Assembly: GCF_947493595.1 (NCBI RefSeq)
Contig: NZ_CANLRL010000008.1
Span: forward strand, 164,993 to 228,992
DNA length: 64,000 nt
From: an uncultured Shimia sp.
GTDB taxonomy: Bacteria > Pseudomonadota > Alphaproteobacteria > Rhodobacterales > Rhodobacteraceae
Direction: 5' to 3'
The position numbers and the translations under genes were made by a program. The stretch's first letter is position 1. Each line of letters opens with the position of its first letter. The notes below the pieces were generated by a model. That model searched no databases and was not told the origin of the DNA. It was given only the letters and a program-made list of their open reading frames with translations. This document shows positions 44,514 through 54,056 of this stretch, piece by piece.

Positions 44514-45125
44514 ATGACCATTTCGGTGGAAGAAGCCTACGCCACGGGCGATTTTGTGGAACTGGCGTTCAGCTTTGCGCCGGTGGGCATAGTGGTCACC
44601 GAAAACCGGGTGATCCGCGATTGCAACGACACCTTTGCCGAGATGTTCCGTTACGAGCGCGCGGCGCTCAAAGACAGCACCTTTGCGATCCTCTACCCCA
44701 CGCAGGAAGAGTTCACCAACATCCGCAATCGCGGTGTGCAGGAGCTGCGCGAGGGCAATTTTTATTGGGATGAACGCGTGATGATGCGGCGCGGGGGTGA
44801 GATGTTCTGGTGTCGGGTGCGCGGGCATACATTTACGCCGGAAGACCCGTTGCAGCGCGCGGTCTGGAGCTTTGCGGATATTTCAGACACACGACCTTAC
44901 CATCCGCTGACCCGCCGTGAACGAGAGGTGTTTTCGCTCTTGGCTGAAGGGCTGACCAGCAAGGAGATCGCGATCAAGCTGGAGATGAGCAACCGTACGG
45001 TGGAGGTGCATCGCGGCAAGCTTTTGAAGAAGTTTGGCGTGTCCAACACCGCGAGCCTGTTCCAATCTCTGGGCGCGATTGGCACGCGGCATATTTACTC
45101 AGCGAGCGACGGGACCGTGCGCTAG
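44514..45125 (+). CDS. PAS-LuxR transcriptional regulator
   Basis: 203 residues: a PAS sensor domain (about 15-125, with APVGIVVTENRVIRDCNDTF and the closing FADISDTR) and a C-terminal GerE/LuxR helix-turn-helix (LTRREREVFSLLAEGLTSKE, then NRTVEVHRGKLLKKFGV). It has no receiver domain, so the signal is probably sensed by the PAS domain itself. GGGGAG precedes the start. The intergenic repeat at 45134 follows its stop. Confidence 0.9.
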   Translation: MTISVEEAYATGDFVELAFSFAPVGIVVTENRVIRDCNDTFAEMFRYERAALKDSTFAILYPTQEEFTNIRNRGVQELREGNFYWDERVMMRRGGEMFWCRVRGHTFTPEDPLQRAVWSFADISDTRPYHPLTRREREVFSLLAEGLTSKEIAIKLEMSNRTVEVHRGKLLKKFGVSNTASLFQSLGAIGTRHIYSASDGTVR

Positions 45126-45133
45126 GGGGCGGA

Positions 45134-45192
45134 AGGGGCCAGCCCCTCTTGGCCTGCGACCAATTCACCCCGGGATATTTTTAGAAAGAGAA
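45134..45192. repeat. Intergenic repeat, copy 2
   Basis: AGGGGCCAGCCCCTCTTG, a variable part, then CAATTCACCCCGGGATATT and AGAAAGAGAA, matching the copy at 27311-27374. It lies between the stop codons of two convergent genes. Confidence 0.75.
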
Positions 45193-45194
45193 TC

Positions 45195-45940
45195 CTAGGG
45201 CGCTTTGCAGTCCAGCGCGCGTTTGAGGGAAGTCTGGCCTTTGAAAGGGCCAAGGGCGCGGGGTGACAGGGCCTTGCCGTCAAAACCTGTGGCCATGACC
45301 TCTGACCAGTTGGCATTGACCGTGATCATTTCCGGGCCGTCGCCGCAATCGCGGATGCCACCGGAGATGAAGTCTTCGCCGATGCGGTGATTGGTCAGGC
45401 CAGCTTGTGAGGCCGCCTGGGTCAGTTTGTTATCCTGGAACCGCCAGACGCGCAGGGTTTTGGCCAGATGGGGCCGGTCGATATAGGCCACTTCTATGTG
45501 ACCGTCGCCGTCGAGATCTGCGGCCCCGATGGGCGCGAGCCAACGGTTGCGTTGGCCGATGTGGGGCGTGGCGGCGCGCAGGCCGTTTTGGTCGTAAATG
45601 GCGAGGCGAGCGCCGCCGGTCTGGCTGCTTTCGACCACAATCACTTCAGGCGCGCCATCCCCATCCATATCCACCAGACGCGGTGCAATGTCTTCAAAGA
45701 CGCGATCTTGGGGGAGCGTGAGTGTGAGACGCTTGCCCCCCTTCAAGGTCAGCTCAAGCGTGCCGTACTCAATGGCATCACCAAGCACTCCATGGGCATA
45801 TCGGGAGGTTTCGTCTGTGTAGCGGGCGGACGTGATCTCTGCCATCACCGGAGCCGCCATCAGCCCCACACCCGCCGCGATCATTGCGCGGCGCGTGAAA
45901 CGGCGCAGCGTATTTGACAGAAGACGCCGCGCCATAACCA

Positions 45941-45941
<1 letters not shown>
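45195..45941 (-). CDS. Exported FG-GAP/VCBS-like repeat protein
   Basis: 248 residues. A basic N-terminus with FTRRAMIAAGVGLMAAPVMA is a signal peptide. Two calcium-binding loops, DMDGDGAPEVIVVE and DLDGDGHIEVAYID, belong to FG-GAP/integrin-like blades of a small beta propeller. The role is unknown. The ATG overlaps the ferredoxin stop by one base (TGATG), so the two genes are translationally coupled, an unusual partner for a cytosolic ferredoxin. Confidence 0.82.
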
Positions 45942-46382
<441 letters not shown>

Positions 46383-46389
46383 TGTTCTT

Positions 46390-46791
46390 ATGCAGATTGT
46401 CACATCGCCTCCAACATCACCACGGCTTGGATATGCCCGGCCTGCGGATTGGCCGCGCCCACCAGCGGCTTTGACCGCCAATCGCCTGATCGAGCCCCCC
46501 AATGGCGCGCGGATCACCGTGGCGGGGCTGGTGATTCTGCGGCAACGGCCCGGCACCGCCAAAGGGGTGATCTTTGTCACGCTGGAGGATGAGACCGGCG
46601 TGATAAATATCATTGTCTGGCGCAGCCTTTATGAGCATTTCCGCCGCGCGGTGATTGCCGGGCGGCTGCTCAGGGTCACCGGGCGCATTCAGCGGGAGAA
46701 CAATGTCACCCATGTGATTGCCGAACGGATCGAAGATCTTTCGCCGCTCTTGGACAGTTTGGTCACACCGCCAGAACCTTCAGACAAATGA
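46390..46791 (+). pseudogene. Remnant of error-prone DNA polymerase DnaE2 (C-terminal OB fold)
   Basis: 133 residues from ATG 46390. From about residue 46 on the protein matches the last part of DnaE2/ImuC: ITVAGLVILRQRPGTAKGVI, FVTLEDETGVINIIVWRSLY, RLLRVTGRIQRENNVTHVIA and ERIEDLSPLLD. The 40 residues before this (SPPTSPRLGYARPADWPRPP) are unlike DnaE2. The normal protein is over 1000 residues, so all of PHP, palm and finger domains are gone. The LexA box and promoter of an SOS mutagenesis cassette remain directly upstream. A small functional OB-fold protein cannot be excluded since the frame is intact. Confidence 0.72.
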
Positions 46792-46849
46792 CGCGTTTCG
46801 CTGCGGCGCAAAACGCGGTATGACAGGGCAAAACACATGAGGCGCGAGC

Positions 46850-47410
46850 ATGCCCGCAGATTTTGCCGCACGATCGGTTCTGGCCGCCACAGCGCTTTTG
46901 GCGCTGGGGAGCCTGACGGCGTGTGAAGATCAAATTGCCTCCGCGCCCTATATCGCCGCCTTTAACGAGCCCGAGATTGTACGCGCCGAAGATGCCGGCG
47001 CGCCGCCCAATGCGCGGCCTGGCAGTTGCTGGGGCCGGCACGTCACACCGGCCGTGGTGGAAACCGTGAGCGAGCAGGTCATGGTGCAGCCGCCGGAAGT
47101 TTTGGCAGATGGCACCGTGATTGCACCGGGGATTTTCCGCACAGAGACCCAACAGCGCATTGTGCAAGAACGCCGTGAACTGTGGTTTGAAACACCCTGT
47201 GTGGAGGTCTGGACCGCAGAGTTCACCGCCTCTTTGCAGCGCGCCCTCAAGGTGCGTGGGTTGTTTTACGGCAGCATCACCGCCGAGCGGGATGCGCGCA
47301 CGCGGGCGGCCATTCGCAGATACCAAAGCGCAGAGGGGCTCGACAGTGCCATCTTATCGCTGGAAAGCGCGCGGCGACTGGGATTGGTGGCAGTGCCACG
47401 GGAAAGCTGA
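46850..47410 (+). CDS. Lipoprotein with a peptidoglycan-binding domain
   Basis: 186 residues. The signal LAATALLALGSLTAC ends in a lipobox cysteine at residue 25. The central part (HVTPAVVETVSEQVMVQPPE, FRTETQQRIVQERRELWFET) is unusual, and the C-terminal 55 residues (EFTASLQRALKVRGLFYGSI through IRRYQSAEGLDSA) form a PG_binding_1 fold. The protein probably sits in the outer membrane and holds the cell wall. Function is inferred from domains only. Confidence 0.82.
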   Translation: MPADFAARSVLAATALLALGSLTACEDQIASAPYIAAFNEPEIVRAEDAGAPPNARPGSCWGRHVTPAVVETVSEQVMVQPPEVLADGTVIAPGIFRTETQQRIVQERRELWFETPCVEVWTAEFTASLQRALKVRGLFYGSITAERDARTRAAIRRYQSAEGLDSAILSLESARRLGLVAVPRES

Positions 47411-47429
47411 TCCCGTTCAGGAAGACATG

Positions 47430-47456
47430 AAAAAGGGCGCCGCAGCGGGCGCCCTT
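47430..47456 (-). terminator. Terminator of the DegP-type protease gene
   Basis: AAGGGCGC (47433-47440) and GCGCCCTT (47449-47456) form an 8-bp stem. On the minus strand it runs into TTTTTC. It lies between the convergent lipoprotein and protease genes. Confidence 0.78.
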
Positions 47457-47480
47457 CTCTGTTTTGGATCGTGGAACAGC

Positions 47481-48950
47481 TTATTCTTCGATGTTGAGCG
47501 CCACAAAGCGAGGCTCACCGGCGCGGCGCACCAGCAGCAGCAGGGATTTGCGGCCCGCCTCTTTGGCTTCTTCGATGCGGTCTTCCAGATCAGCAATCGA
47601 GGTCAGCTTCTGTTGCCCCGCTTCGGTCAGCACATCACCCGCCCGCAGGCCTTTTTCATACGCCTTGGAGATCTCGTCCACGTTGCTCACCACAAGACCA
47701 TCGGTGCCCTCAGACACGCCAAGCTCTTCGCGCATCTCGTCGGTGAGTTCAGTGACTGTCAGCCCAAGGATCTCTTTTTCCACTGGGTCACCAGAGGGCG
47801 CTGACTGACTGGCCGGCACTGCGCCTTCCGCCTCTTCCCGGCGGCCCAGAGTGATCGCAAGCGTCACCTCTTTGCCATCCCGCAGCACCACCATATCGAC
47901 GGTTTTTCCGACATTGGTATTGCCCACAGTACGCACCAGGCCGCGCACATCCTTCACGCTCTGGCCATCAAAACTCAGAATGACATCGCCAGCCAGAACG
48001 CCGCCTTTCATCGCCGGACCTTCAGGGACATCGGTGACCATGGCGCCCGCAGCCGTTTTCAGGCCCTCTACCGCATCCACCATGTCTTCGGTCACATCCT
48101 GAATGCGCACACCCAGCCAACCACGGCGGGTTTCGCCAAACTCTTTGAGCTGATCCACCACTTTGGTGACCACGTTGGAGGCCATGGAGAAGCCAATACC
48201 AATCGAGCCGCCGTTCGGGGACAGAATCGCGGTGTTCACGCCAATCACGTCGCCGTCCATATTGAATAGCGGACCGCCGGAGTTGCCGCGGTTGATGGCG
48301 GCGTCGGTCTGAATGTAGTCGTCATAGGCACCAGACAGAGAGCGCCCGCGTTGGGAGACAATACCAGCGGAGACCGAGAAACCTTGGCCCAGCGGGTTGC
48401 CCATGGCCATGACCCAATCGCCCACCCGTGCGGTATCGCTGTTGCCAAACACGACAAAATCAAGCGGTTCGTCAGATTCGACCTTCAGCAGGGCGATGTC
48501 GGTATTCTTATCGGTGCCAATAACTTTGGCTGGAAGCTCCCCCCCTTCAAAGAACTCGACCAGAATTTCGTCAGCGCCTTCAATCACGTGGTTGTTGGTG
48601 ACCACAAAGCCATCTGCGGAAATCACAAAGCCGGAGCCCAGCGCGGAGGTGCGGCGTGGTTGGTCACCCTCATTGCCTTGACGGTCCTGGAATTCGCGGA
48701 AGAAATCCTCAAACGGGGAGCCTTCGGGCACAATGCCCTGAGGGCCACCTGTGCGACCGGCCACAACCGTGGAGGTGGTGATGTTCACCACGGATGGGCT
48801 GATTTTGTCCGCCAGATCGGCAAAACTGTCGGGACGCGCCTGGGCAATCAGCGTTTGCGCCATAACAAACAGCATGGACAAAAACGCGAGCCCGGCTATG
48901 CGCCAGCTGCGCTGTTGGGTGTCGGGGTACGTAAGGGTGTCAGAAAACAC
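47481..48950 (-). CDS. DegP/Do-family periplasmic serine protease
   Basis: 489 residues from the GTG at 48950, chosen because AAAGGAG lies eight bases upstream and the signal follows (SWRIAGLAFLSMLFVMAQTL, cleavage near QARP). Trypsin-like triad: NNHVIEGADEI (His), NTDIALLKVE (Asp) and RGNSGGPLFNMDG (Ser). Two PDZ domains follow, at about 260-350 and 400-480. It degrades or refolds misfolded envelope proteins. No RpoE-like site was recognised in the 170 bases upstream. Confidence 0.95.
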   Translation of the reverse strand: MFSDTLTYPDTQQRSWRIAGLAFLSMLFVMAQTLIAQARPDSFADLADKISPSVVNITTSTVVAGRTGGPQGIVPEGSPFEDFFREFQDRQGNEGDQPRRTSALGSGFVISADGFVVTNNHVIEGADEILVEFFEGGELPAKVIGTDKNTDIALLKVESDEPLDFVVFGNSDTARVGDWVMAMGNPLGQGFSVSAGIVSQRGRSLSGAYDDYIQTDAAINRGNSGGPLFNMDGDVIGVNTAILSPNGGSIGIGFSMASNVVTKVVDQLKEFGETRRGWLGVRIQDVTEDMVDAVEGLKTAAGAMVTDVPEGPAMKGGVLAGDVILSFDGQSVKDVRGLVRTVGNTNVGKTVDMVVLRDGKEVTLAITLGRREEAEGAVPASQSAPSGDPVEKEILGLTVTELTDEMREELGVSEGTDGLVVSNVDEISKAYEKGLRAGDVLTEAGQQKLTSIADLEDRIEEAKEAGRKSLLLLVRRAGEPRFVALNIEE

Positions 48951-49121
48951 TTTGGGTTCTCCTTTGGTGTACTTGAAACCTGCCGAGGTGCTCCCGGCGT
49001 ATGAGGAGAAGTGTGGGCATTTCACGAAGCAATGGCAACCACATGCGCGTCGCGCCGCCTAACATGCTTGTGAGCGCTCTGTGAAAAAAGTGAATGGACA
49101 GCCACGGTCTGGCCACAGGGG

Positions 49122-49598
49122 TTAATGCACTGTGGCCGAAACCGGTGTCGAAATCTGTGGACGAGCGGGCGCCGCACGGGCCACTTTATGAAGGGCCATG
49201 CCGAACTCCGCCGCCAAGCCAGCAAAGCACATCGCCATGTCCGGACGCACAACAAGGGAAGCAAGAAGCGCCGCATCTTCCTGATCTCCGTTGGCTCCGG
49301 CCTCAATCAAATGGGCAAAGACTGCTTCATCTGCGCCAAGGCAGCGACAGTGACAACCATGGCGGCACAGTGCGCGGCGACCATATTGGCGGCCAACTTC
49401 CATCAGGTCTTCAAAAACACCTTTGATGTTACGCGCTTGATCCGGGCCTAGCCCCACGGTGAGCATGGACTCCAGATGCGCAATCCCCACCGGATCCCGC
49501 CCCCAGGAGCGCAACCAACGCACCGCCAGCCGTTCCACATCGCCGAGGTCTTCGAGCAGGCCAACACGCTGCCCACCTCTGTGGGGGGCGCCGCTCAT
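49122..49598 (-). CDS. Unknown protein translationally coupled to HemP
   Basis: 158 residues, no family recognised. A histidine/cysteine cluster YGRRALCRHGCHCRCLGADE (about residues 72-91) could bind metal or haem. The rest is helical in appearance (DEAVFAHLIEAGANGDQEDA). Its ATG overlaps the hemP stop in an ATGA (49595-49598), so it is translated with hemP and shares the iron-responsive promoter. A role in haem or iron handling is therefore likely but not shown. Confidence 0.72.
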   Translation of the reverse strand: MSGAPHRGGQRVGLLEDLGDVERLAVRWLRSWGRDPVGIAHLESMLTVGLGPDQARNIKGVFEDLMEVGRQYGRRALCRHGCHCRCLGADEAVFAHLIEAGANGDQEDAALLASLVVRPDMAMCFAGLAAEFGMALHKVARAAPARPQISTPVSATVH

Positions 49599-49753
49599 TT
49601 TGTCAGGATCAGCTTGCCCGCGCGGGTGATACGCAGCGTATAAAGCTGGTCGTTCAGTCGAATGTGAGCCAGGCCGTTGTCACCGGTCAATTGGTTGGCG
49701 TCATGGACGGGAAGCGCGTTTGCCATTTCGGGAGCTTGCATTTGCAGGGTCAT
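49595..49753 (-). CDS. hemP: Hemin uptake protein HemP
   Basis: 52 residues, short enough to be missed by length cutoffs. The HemP pattern is in the C-terminal half: HIRLNDQLYTLRITRAGKLI followed by LTK at the end. HemP-type proteins are small activators or accessory factors of haem uptake genes in several Proteobacteria. A TGA-N9-TCA box 62 bases upstream suggests RirA-type iron control. No haem receptor or transporter gene is adjacent; the only downstream partner is the coupled unknown gene. Confidence 0.88.
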   Translation of the reverse strand: MTLQMQAPEMANALPVHDANQLTGDNGLAHIRLNDQLYTLRITRAGKLILTK

Positions 49754-49814
49754 GGGACTCTCCGTTGGTCCGTATCAATGTGTTGGCTCCCCTGCTGGGT
49801 GGCTACTGCGGCTA

Positions 49815-49837
49815 TTTCTGATTGTTTTAGTCAGAAA
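49815..49837. promoter_or_regulatory. Iron-responsive operator (RirA type) upstream of hemP
   Basis: TTTCTGA-N9-TCAGAAA is a 7-bp-arm inverted repeat containing TGA-N9-TCA (49819-49833), the IRO motif bound by RirA in Alphaproteobacteria. It lies 62 bases upstream of the hemP ATG. Confidence 0.65.
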
Positions 49838-49991
49838 TGTCAAGCGGTGAATTTTGCCACTCTATTGCCCGCCTCCCGTGTGCTCAGAAGCGGATTCCGG
49901 TGTGTTTTCTCAAGCTGTCGGCGCAACACAACGAAGAAAGGCGCCCCAAAACTGGTGCGCCTCACTTTCTGTTCACGGAATGGTGACGTTC

Positions 49992-50579
49992 TCAGCGCAA
50001 ACGCGAGCAGCTCTTGAGTTGCGATTGATAGGTCGCCGCACGGCTCGCCACGTCATCTGCAACTTTTACCAGCCAGGCTTTGTTGCGGTAGTTGCCGCGC
50101 GCATAGCCAGTGTGGCCTTCGTGGTAGTTGAGGTACTGCGCCCGCGCGTCGCTCAGTGAGACACCGTTGCGGTCACGGGATTCATTGAAGTACCACCCCA
50201 TGAAGTCAGAGGCGTCTTTGATATTGTCGCGTTTGGCGCTGCGGTTGCGGGTCTCGCGGCGGTACTGATCCCAGGTGCCATCCAAAGCCTGGGCATAGCC
50301 ATAAGCGCTGCTCTGACGGCCCATTGGCAGAATGCCCAGCGCGTATTTGTGAGGCGTGCGGGCGTCGCCAATGAATTTGCTTTCCTGATACAGAACAGCC
50401 ATCTGCACCGATACTGGCACACCCCACTTGCGTTTCGTGGAGACAAACGCCCGACGGAAATGTGGTTTTTCTTTCAGGATCGCACAGGCGTTATCCAAGT
50501 TACGGGGCGCAGAGGTATCCTTCTTGCCGCAGGACGCAACAACAAGCACAACCATCAGCGCGAAGAGAACTCTGCTCAT
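49992..50579 (-). CDS. Lytic transglycosylase-like lipoprotein
   Basis: 195 residues. A signal ending in lipobox LVVASC (Cys17) precedes a lysozyme-like domain: VPVSVQMAVLYQESKFIGDA holds the catalytic glutamate and SSAYGYAQALDGTWDQYRRE the next helix; YLNYHEGHTGYARGNYRNK closes it. Such enzymes cut peptidoglycan to 1,6-anhydro sugars in the periplasm. ATG 50579 is preceded by AGAGG; an ATG 15 bases upstream is possible. Confidence 0.85.
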   Translation of the reverse strand: MSRVLFALMVVLVVASCGKKDTSAPRNLDNACAILKEKPHFRRAFVSTKRKWGVPVSVQMAVLYQESKFIGDARTPHKYALGILPMGRQSSAYGYAQALDGTWDQYRRETRNRSAKRDNIKDASDFMGWYFNESRDRNGVSLSDARAQYLNYHEGHTGYARGNYRNKAWLVKVADDVASRAATYQSQLKSCSRLR

Positions 50580-50653
50580 TTGCCTCTCGCTCATTCTTTG
50601 TTTTTTGCCACTTTAGCGGATTTTTCCACAGAGGGTAAATCACAAAGCCGGAA

Positions 50654-51535
50654 TTACAGCAGCAATGCCAGTAGAATCGGTAAGCCGATCACAGAAACCA
50701 GCGTGGACACCACCACGTAACCGGCGACCGCGTTGCTGTCGGCCTCATATTTCTCAGCCAACAGATAGGCAGTCACGGCCACCGGCATCGCCATTTGCAA
50801 CACCAGCACCCCAAACAATGTGCCCGTGAGGCCAAAAGCCAGCCCAATGCCCCAACCAACGGCAGCACAGATCAGCAGCTTCACCACCGAGAGCCAGATA
50901 GCGGTCACAACCCGCCCCGGCGTGAGCCGCGCTACCGCCACGCCAAGGGTGAGCAACATCATAGGAATCGCCATTTGACCAATCAGATCCAAGGTGTTGG
51001 TAATGAAGACAGGTGTATGCCAATCCATCATCAAGAACAGCGCGCCCAAGAGCGTGGCCCAGATCATCGGCTCCTTGATCATTTTGCCAAAAGCGCCCTC
51101 GCCCGCGACAATCCAGATGCCCCAGGTGAAGGACAGGATCGCGGAGACGGCCAACATAACCACGGCAGCCTCAAGCCCAGGTTGACCAAACGCAAACAAA
51201 GCCAGCGGGATGCCGAGATTGCCGGTGTTGCCAAAGATGATCGGCGCCAAATAGGTCCGCAGGCTCATACCAGCGGCCTTTAAAAGCGCCCATCCAACGG
51301 CGCCAACCACAACATAAGCTGATGTCCCGGCCAGAGTCAGCTTGGCCAAGTCTGCAAGATCGGCCTCGGTTTTCATCAGCGCGGTGAAGATCAGACAGGG
51401 CACTGCCAGTGTCATGGCAAGGCGCGTAACAAATTGAATGCGGTACTCAAAACCAGCCTTCACCCAGGCAAATCCCACACCGGCCACCAAGAAGACCGGC
51501 GCGACAATTTCCAGAACTGTTAAGATTAAGTTCAC
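50654..51535 (-). CDS. AEC-family transporter
   Basis: 293 residues with ten predicted helices in two halves, the auxin-efflux-carrier fold. FGNTGNLGIPLALFAFG and LLTLGVAVARLTP are family motifs in the two halves. Substrate is unknown; family members move malate, auxin or amino acids. The start is GTG (51533-51535). It lies on the same strand as the transglycosylase gene, 74 bases upstream of its start, and is divergent from hspQ. Confidence 0.88.
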   Translation of the reverse strand: MNLILTVLEIVAPVFLVAGVGFAWVKAGFEYRIQFVTRLAMTLAVPCLIFTALMKTEADLADLAKLTLAGTSAYVVVGAVGWALLKAAGMSLRTYLAPIIFGNTGNLGIPLALFAFGQPGLEAAVVMLAVSAILSFTWGIWIVAGEGAFGKMIKEPMIWATLLGALFLMMDWHTPVFITNTLDLIGQMAIPMMLLTLGVAVARLTPGRVVTAIWLSVVKLLICAAVGWGIGLAFGLTGTLFGVLVLQMAMPVAVTAYLLAEKYEADSNAVAGYVVVSTLVSVIGLPILLALLL

Positions 51536-51618
51536 AGACTGTTTCCCGCTAAAATTCGGCTAAAGTTGGACAAAGCCCCCTTGCAGCGTTTATCTTTGGG
51601 ATGTAGGGGCTGCAATAC

Positions 51619-51945
51619 ATGCTTAGAACACGCGCAAAATATTACCTCGGTCAGGTTGTCCGTCATCGCAAACACCCGTTTCGGGGTGTGGTTTTTGACG
51701 TGGACCCCGAATTCTCCAACACAGAGGAGTGGTACGAAGCCATTCCGGAAGACAGCCGTCCGCTCAAGGATCAGCCGTTTTACCACCTGCTGGCAGAAAA
51801 TGATCAGAGCTACTATGTGGCCTATGTGTCTGAGCAAAACCTGATCGCTGACTATTCCGGCGAACCGGTAAGCCACCCCGATTTGGACGATATGTTTGGG
51901 CCTTTTGAAGATGGGGCCTATCCACTGCATTACGCGCTGAACTAA
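51619..51945 (+). CDS. hspQ: Heat shock protein HspQ
   Basis: 108 residues. The family pattern AKYYLGQVVRHRKHPFRGVV, FDVDPEF and FYHLLAENDQSYYVAYVSEQ NL is clear across the whole length. HspQ binds hemimethylated oriC DNA and stimulates proteolysis in E. coli; the exact role here is inferred from family. It is divergent from the AEC transporter and followed by a good terminator. No heat-shock promoter could be assigned with confidence. Confidence 0.93.
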   Translation: MLRTRAKYYLGQVVRHRKHPFRGVVFDVDPEFSNTEEWYEAIPEDSRPLKDQPFYHLLAENDQSYYVAYVSEQNLIADYSGEPVSHPDLDDMFGPFEDGAYPLHYALN

Positions 51946-51967
51946 GCGCACATCCAGAAGGGATGGG

Positions 51968-51999
51968 AAACGCCGGGCGGCAAGGGTCCGGCGTTTTTT
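51968..51999 (+). terminator. Terminator of hspQ
   Basis: AAACGCCGG (51968-51976) pairs perfectly with CCGGCGTTT (51988-51996), followed by TTTTTT. Confidence 0.85.
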
Positions 52000-52004
52000 G
52001 GTTT

Positions 52005-52391
52005 TTAAGGGGTCTCGATCGGGCCGCCGCGCTTCTTCCACGTCGAAAACCCACCTTCCATTTCCGCGATATTCTCCACGCCCATGTCCTGCAACGCTTT
52101 CGCGGACAAGGCAGAGCGCCAAGCGCTTGCACAGAACAGGATCAGGGTTTTGTCGGTCGCAAGCGCCTCTTTGTGATACGGGCTGTCCGGAGCAATCCAG
52201 AACTCCAACATCCCACGCGGCGCATGGAACGCGCCTGCGATGCGCCCCTCACGCTCCAATTCCCGCGGATCACGGATGTCGACAAACAACGCTTCACCGG
52301 CCGCAACTTTGGCTTCGGCGTCTTCCTGGCTCAGGCTGGTGATCTCCGCCTTGGCGGCATCAACAAGCTCTTTGATTGGTGTGATCGCCAT
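52005..52391 (-). CDS. Cytosolic rhodanese-domain protein
   Basis: 128 residues, a single rhodanese domain without a signal peptide. ALFVDIRDPRELEREGRIAG begins it and ILFCASAWRSALSAKALQDM holds the active-site cysteine, though the loop CASAWR differs from the common CRSGxR, so sulfurtransferase activity may be altered. It starts 3 bases after the ggt stop and is very likely cotranscribed with it, perhaps linking glutathione breakdown with sulfur handling. Confidence 0.85.
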   Translation of the reverse strand: MAITPIKELVDAAKAEITSLSQEDAEAKVAAGEALFVDIRDPRELEREGRIAGAFHAPRGMLEFWIAPDSPYHKEALATDKTLILFCASAWRSALSAKALQDMGVENIAEMEGGFSTWKKRGGPIETP

Positions 52392-52394
52392 CGC

Positions 52395-53972
52395 TTAATA
52401 TCCTATCGCTGCGCCATCTTTGCGCGGATCAGAGGCACCTTCAAGCACGCCATTCTTGTGAATGCGAATGGCCTGTGCCCCGCCGATTGGCATGTCCGGT
52501 ACAACAATCTTGTGGCCCATGTCCGCGAGATCTTGTTTTACGCTGTCACTGTAGCCGCGTTCCAGCTTCAACGCGCCGTCCTCGACAAAGGAACGCGGGG
52601 AGTCCAGCGCGGTTTGCGGATCCATCCCAAAGTCTTCCATGTTGGACAGCACCCGCGCGTGGCCGTTGGGCTGATAGTGTCCACCCATCACGCCGAATGG
52701 CATTTCCACACGGCCTTCGCGGCGGATCATACCGGGGATGATGGTGTGCATCGGACGTTTGCCGCCTTTGAGCTCATTGGGATGCCCCTCTTGCAGGGTA
52801 AAGCCACCGCCGCGGTTCTGCATCAGGATGCCAAACTTGTCAGACGCAATGCCAGAGCCAAAGGCGTGGAAAATCGAATAGATCATCGACACTGCCATGC
52901 CGTCTTTGTCGACCACCGACAGGTAGACCGTATCCTTATGCACCGCCTCGGTCAGCGGTGCGGGCGCGGCCATGGCGCGTTTCGGATCGATCAGTGAGGC
53001 GAGTTTGTCTGCGGTTTCCTGTGCCAGCATATGCGCGGTGCGCGTGGTGTGATCCGGATCCGCAATCAATCGATCGCGCGCGTCATAAGCCAGTTTGGCG
53101 GCCTCAGCCTCGATATGGGTGCGTGCTGCGCCAAACGGATCCATCGAGGCGATGTCAAAATGCTTGAGAATGTTGAGCAGGAGGATTGCTGTGGCGCCCT
53201 GCCCGTTTGGCGGATGCTCCAACAGCTCGGCACCTTTGTACGTCCCACCAATCGGCGTGGCTTCATTGCCCGCCGTAGTGGCGAAGTCTTCCATCGTGTG
53301 CACGCCGCCCATGGCGCGCAGGGTGGTGGCCATGTCCTCGGCAATCTCGCCGGTGTAGAAGGCATCACGGCCCTGCGCAGCGACGCGGCGCAGCACTTCG
53401 GCCTGGCCCGGTGCGCGGAAGATGTCGCCTTTGTTCAGTGACTTGCCATCGCGCAGGTAATGCCGCCGCCCGTGGCCTTGCAGGTTGCTTTGAGTCTGAT
53501 GCCAGTCAAAGGCAGAGCGCGGCCCCACGGGAATACCGTCTTCCGCATAGTGGATCACCGGGGCCAGACTGTCAGAAATGCCGAGCTTGCCGTATTTTTC
53601 CGACAGGGCGCAGAAACCATCGATGGCGCCAGGCACTGTCACCGCCTCAACGCCAAACAGCGGCACCGCATCCAAACCACGCGCGCGCAAATCAGCAGCA
53701 TCCGCCGCTGCAGGCGCACGACCAGAGCCGTTATAAGCAAAGACCTCTTCGCTGCCCGCAGGAGACACCAGCGTAAAACAATCGCCGCCAATGCCTGTCG
53801 ACGCGGGTTCACAAATGCCCAGAAGGACAGAGCCTGCAATCGCCGCGTCCATGGCGTTGCCACCCTGGCGCAGAATATCCACCGCCACTTGCGCCGCCAA
53901 AGGCGTGGAGGTGGCACACATGCCATTGGTCGCCATCACTGGTGACCGGCCCGGAAAATGAAAATCTCGCAT
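52395..53972 (-). CDS. ggt: Gamma-glutamyltransferase (YwrD-like)
   Basis: 525 residues, a full-length gamma-glutamyltransferase. It cleaves glutathione and related gamma-glutamyl peptides after self-processing at a threonine, which should be in the block VHKDTVYLSVVDKDGMAV near residue 340. MCATSTPLAAQVAVDILRQG and GGDCFTLVSPAG at the N-terminus and FHAFGSGIASDKFGILMQNR later are typical. No signal peptide is visible, as in the YwrD branch. The rhodanese gene follows after 3 bases. Confidence 0.92.
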   Translation of the reverse strand: MRDFHFPGRSPVMATNGMCATSTPLAAQVAVDILRQGGNAMDAAIAGSVLLGICEPASTGIGGDCFTLVSPAGSEEVFAYNGSGRAPAAADAADLRARGLDAVPLFGVEAVTVPGAIDGFCALSEKYGKLGISDSLAPVIHYAEDGIPVGPRSAFDWHQTQSNLQGHGRRHYLRDGKSLNKGDIFRAPGQAEVLRRVAAQGRDAFYTGEIAEDMATTLRAMGGVHTMEDFATTAGNEATPIGGTYKGAELLEHPPNGQGATAILLLNILKHFDIASMDPFGAARTHIEAEAAKLAYDARDRLIADPDHTTRTAHMLAQETADKLASLIDPKRAMAAPAPLTEAVHKDTVYLSVVDKDGMAVSMIYSIFHAFGSGIASDKFGILMQNRGGGFTLQEGHPNELKGGKRPMHTIIPGMIRREGRVEMPFGVMGGHYQPNGHARVLSNMEDFGMDPQTALDSPRSFVEDGALKLERGYSDSVKQDLADMGHKIVVPDMPIGGAQAIRIHKNGVLEGASDPRKDGAAIGY

Positions 53973-54056
53973 GACGTCTCCCTAATTCACTTGTGAAGTT
54001 TATCGGGAGTTACGTGTGATGCAACCGTTGGACCACGTCAGGCCTAGGTTTGCTAT

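Noticed and set aside
51536..51618. Heat-shock promoter before hspQ
   Set aside because: CTTGCA occurs, but no fitting -10 lies at the right distance, so I did not call it.
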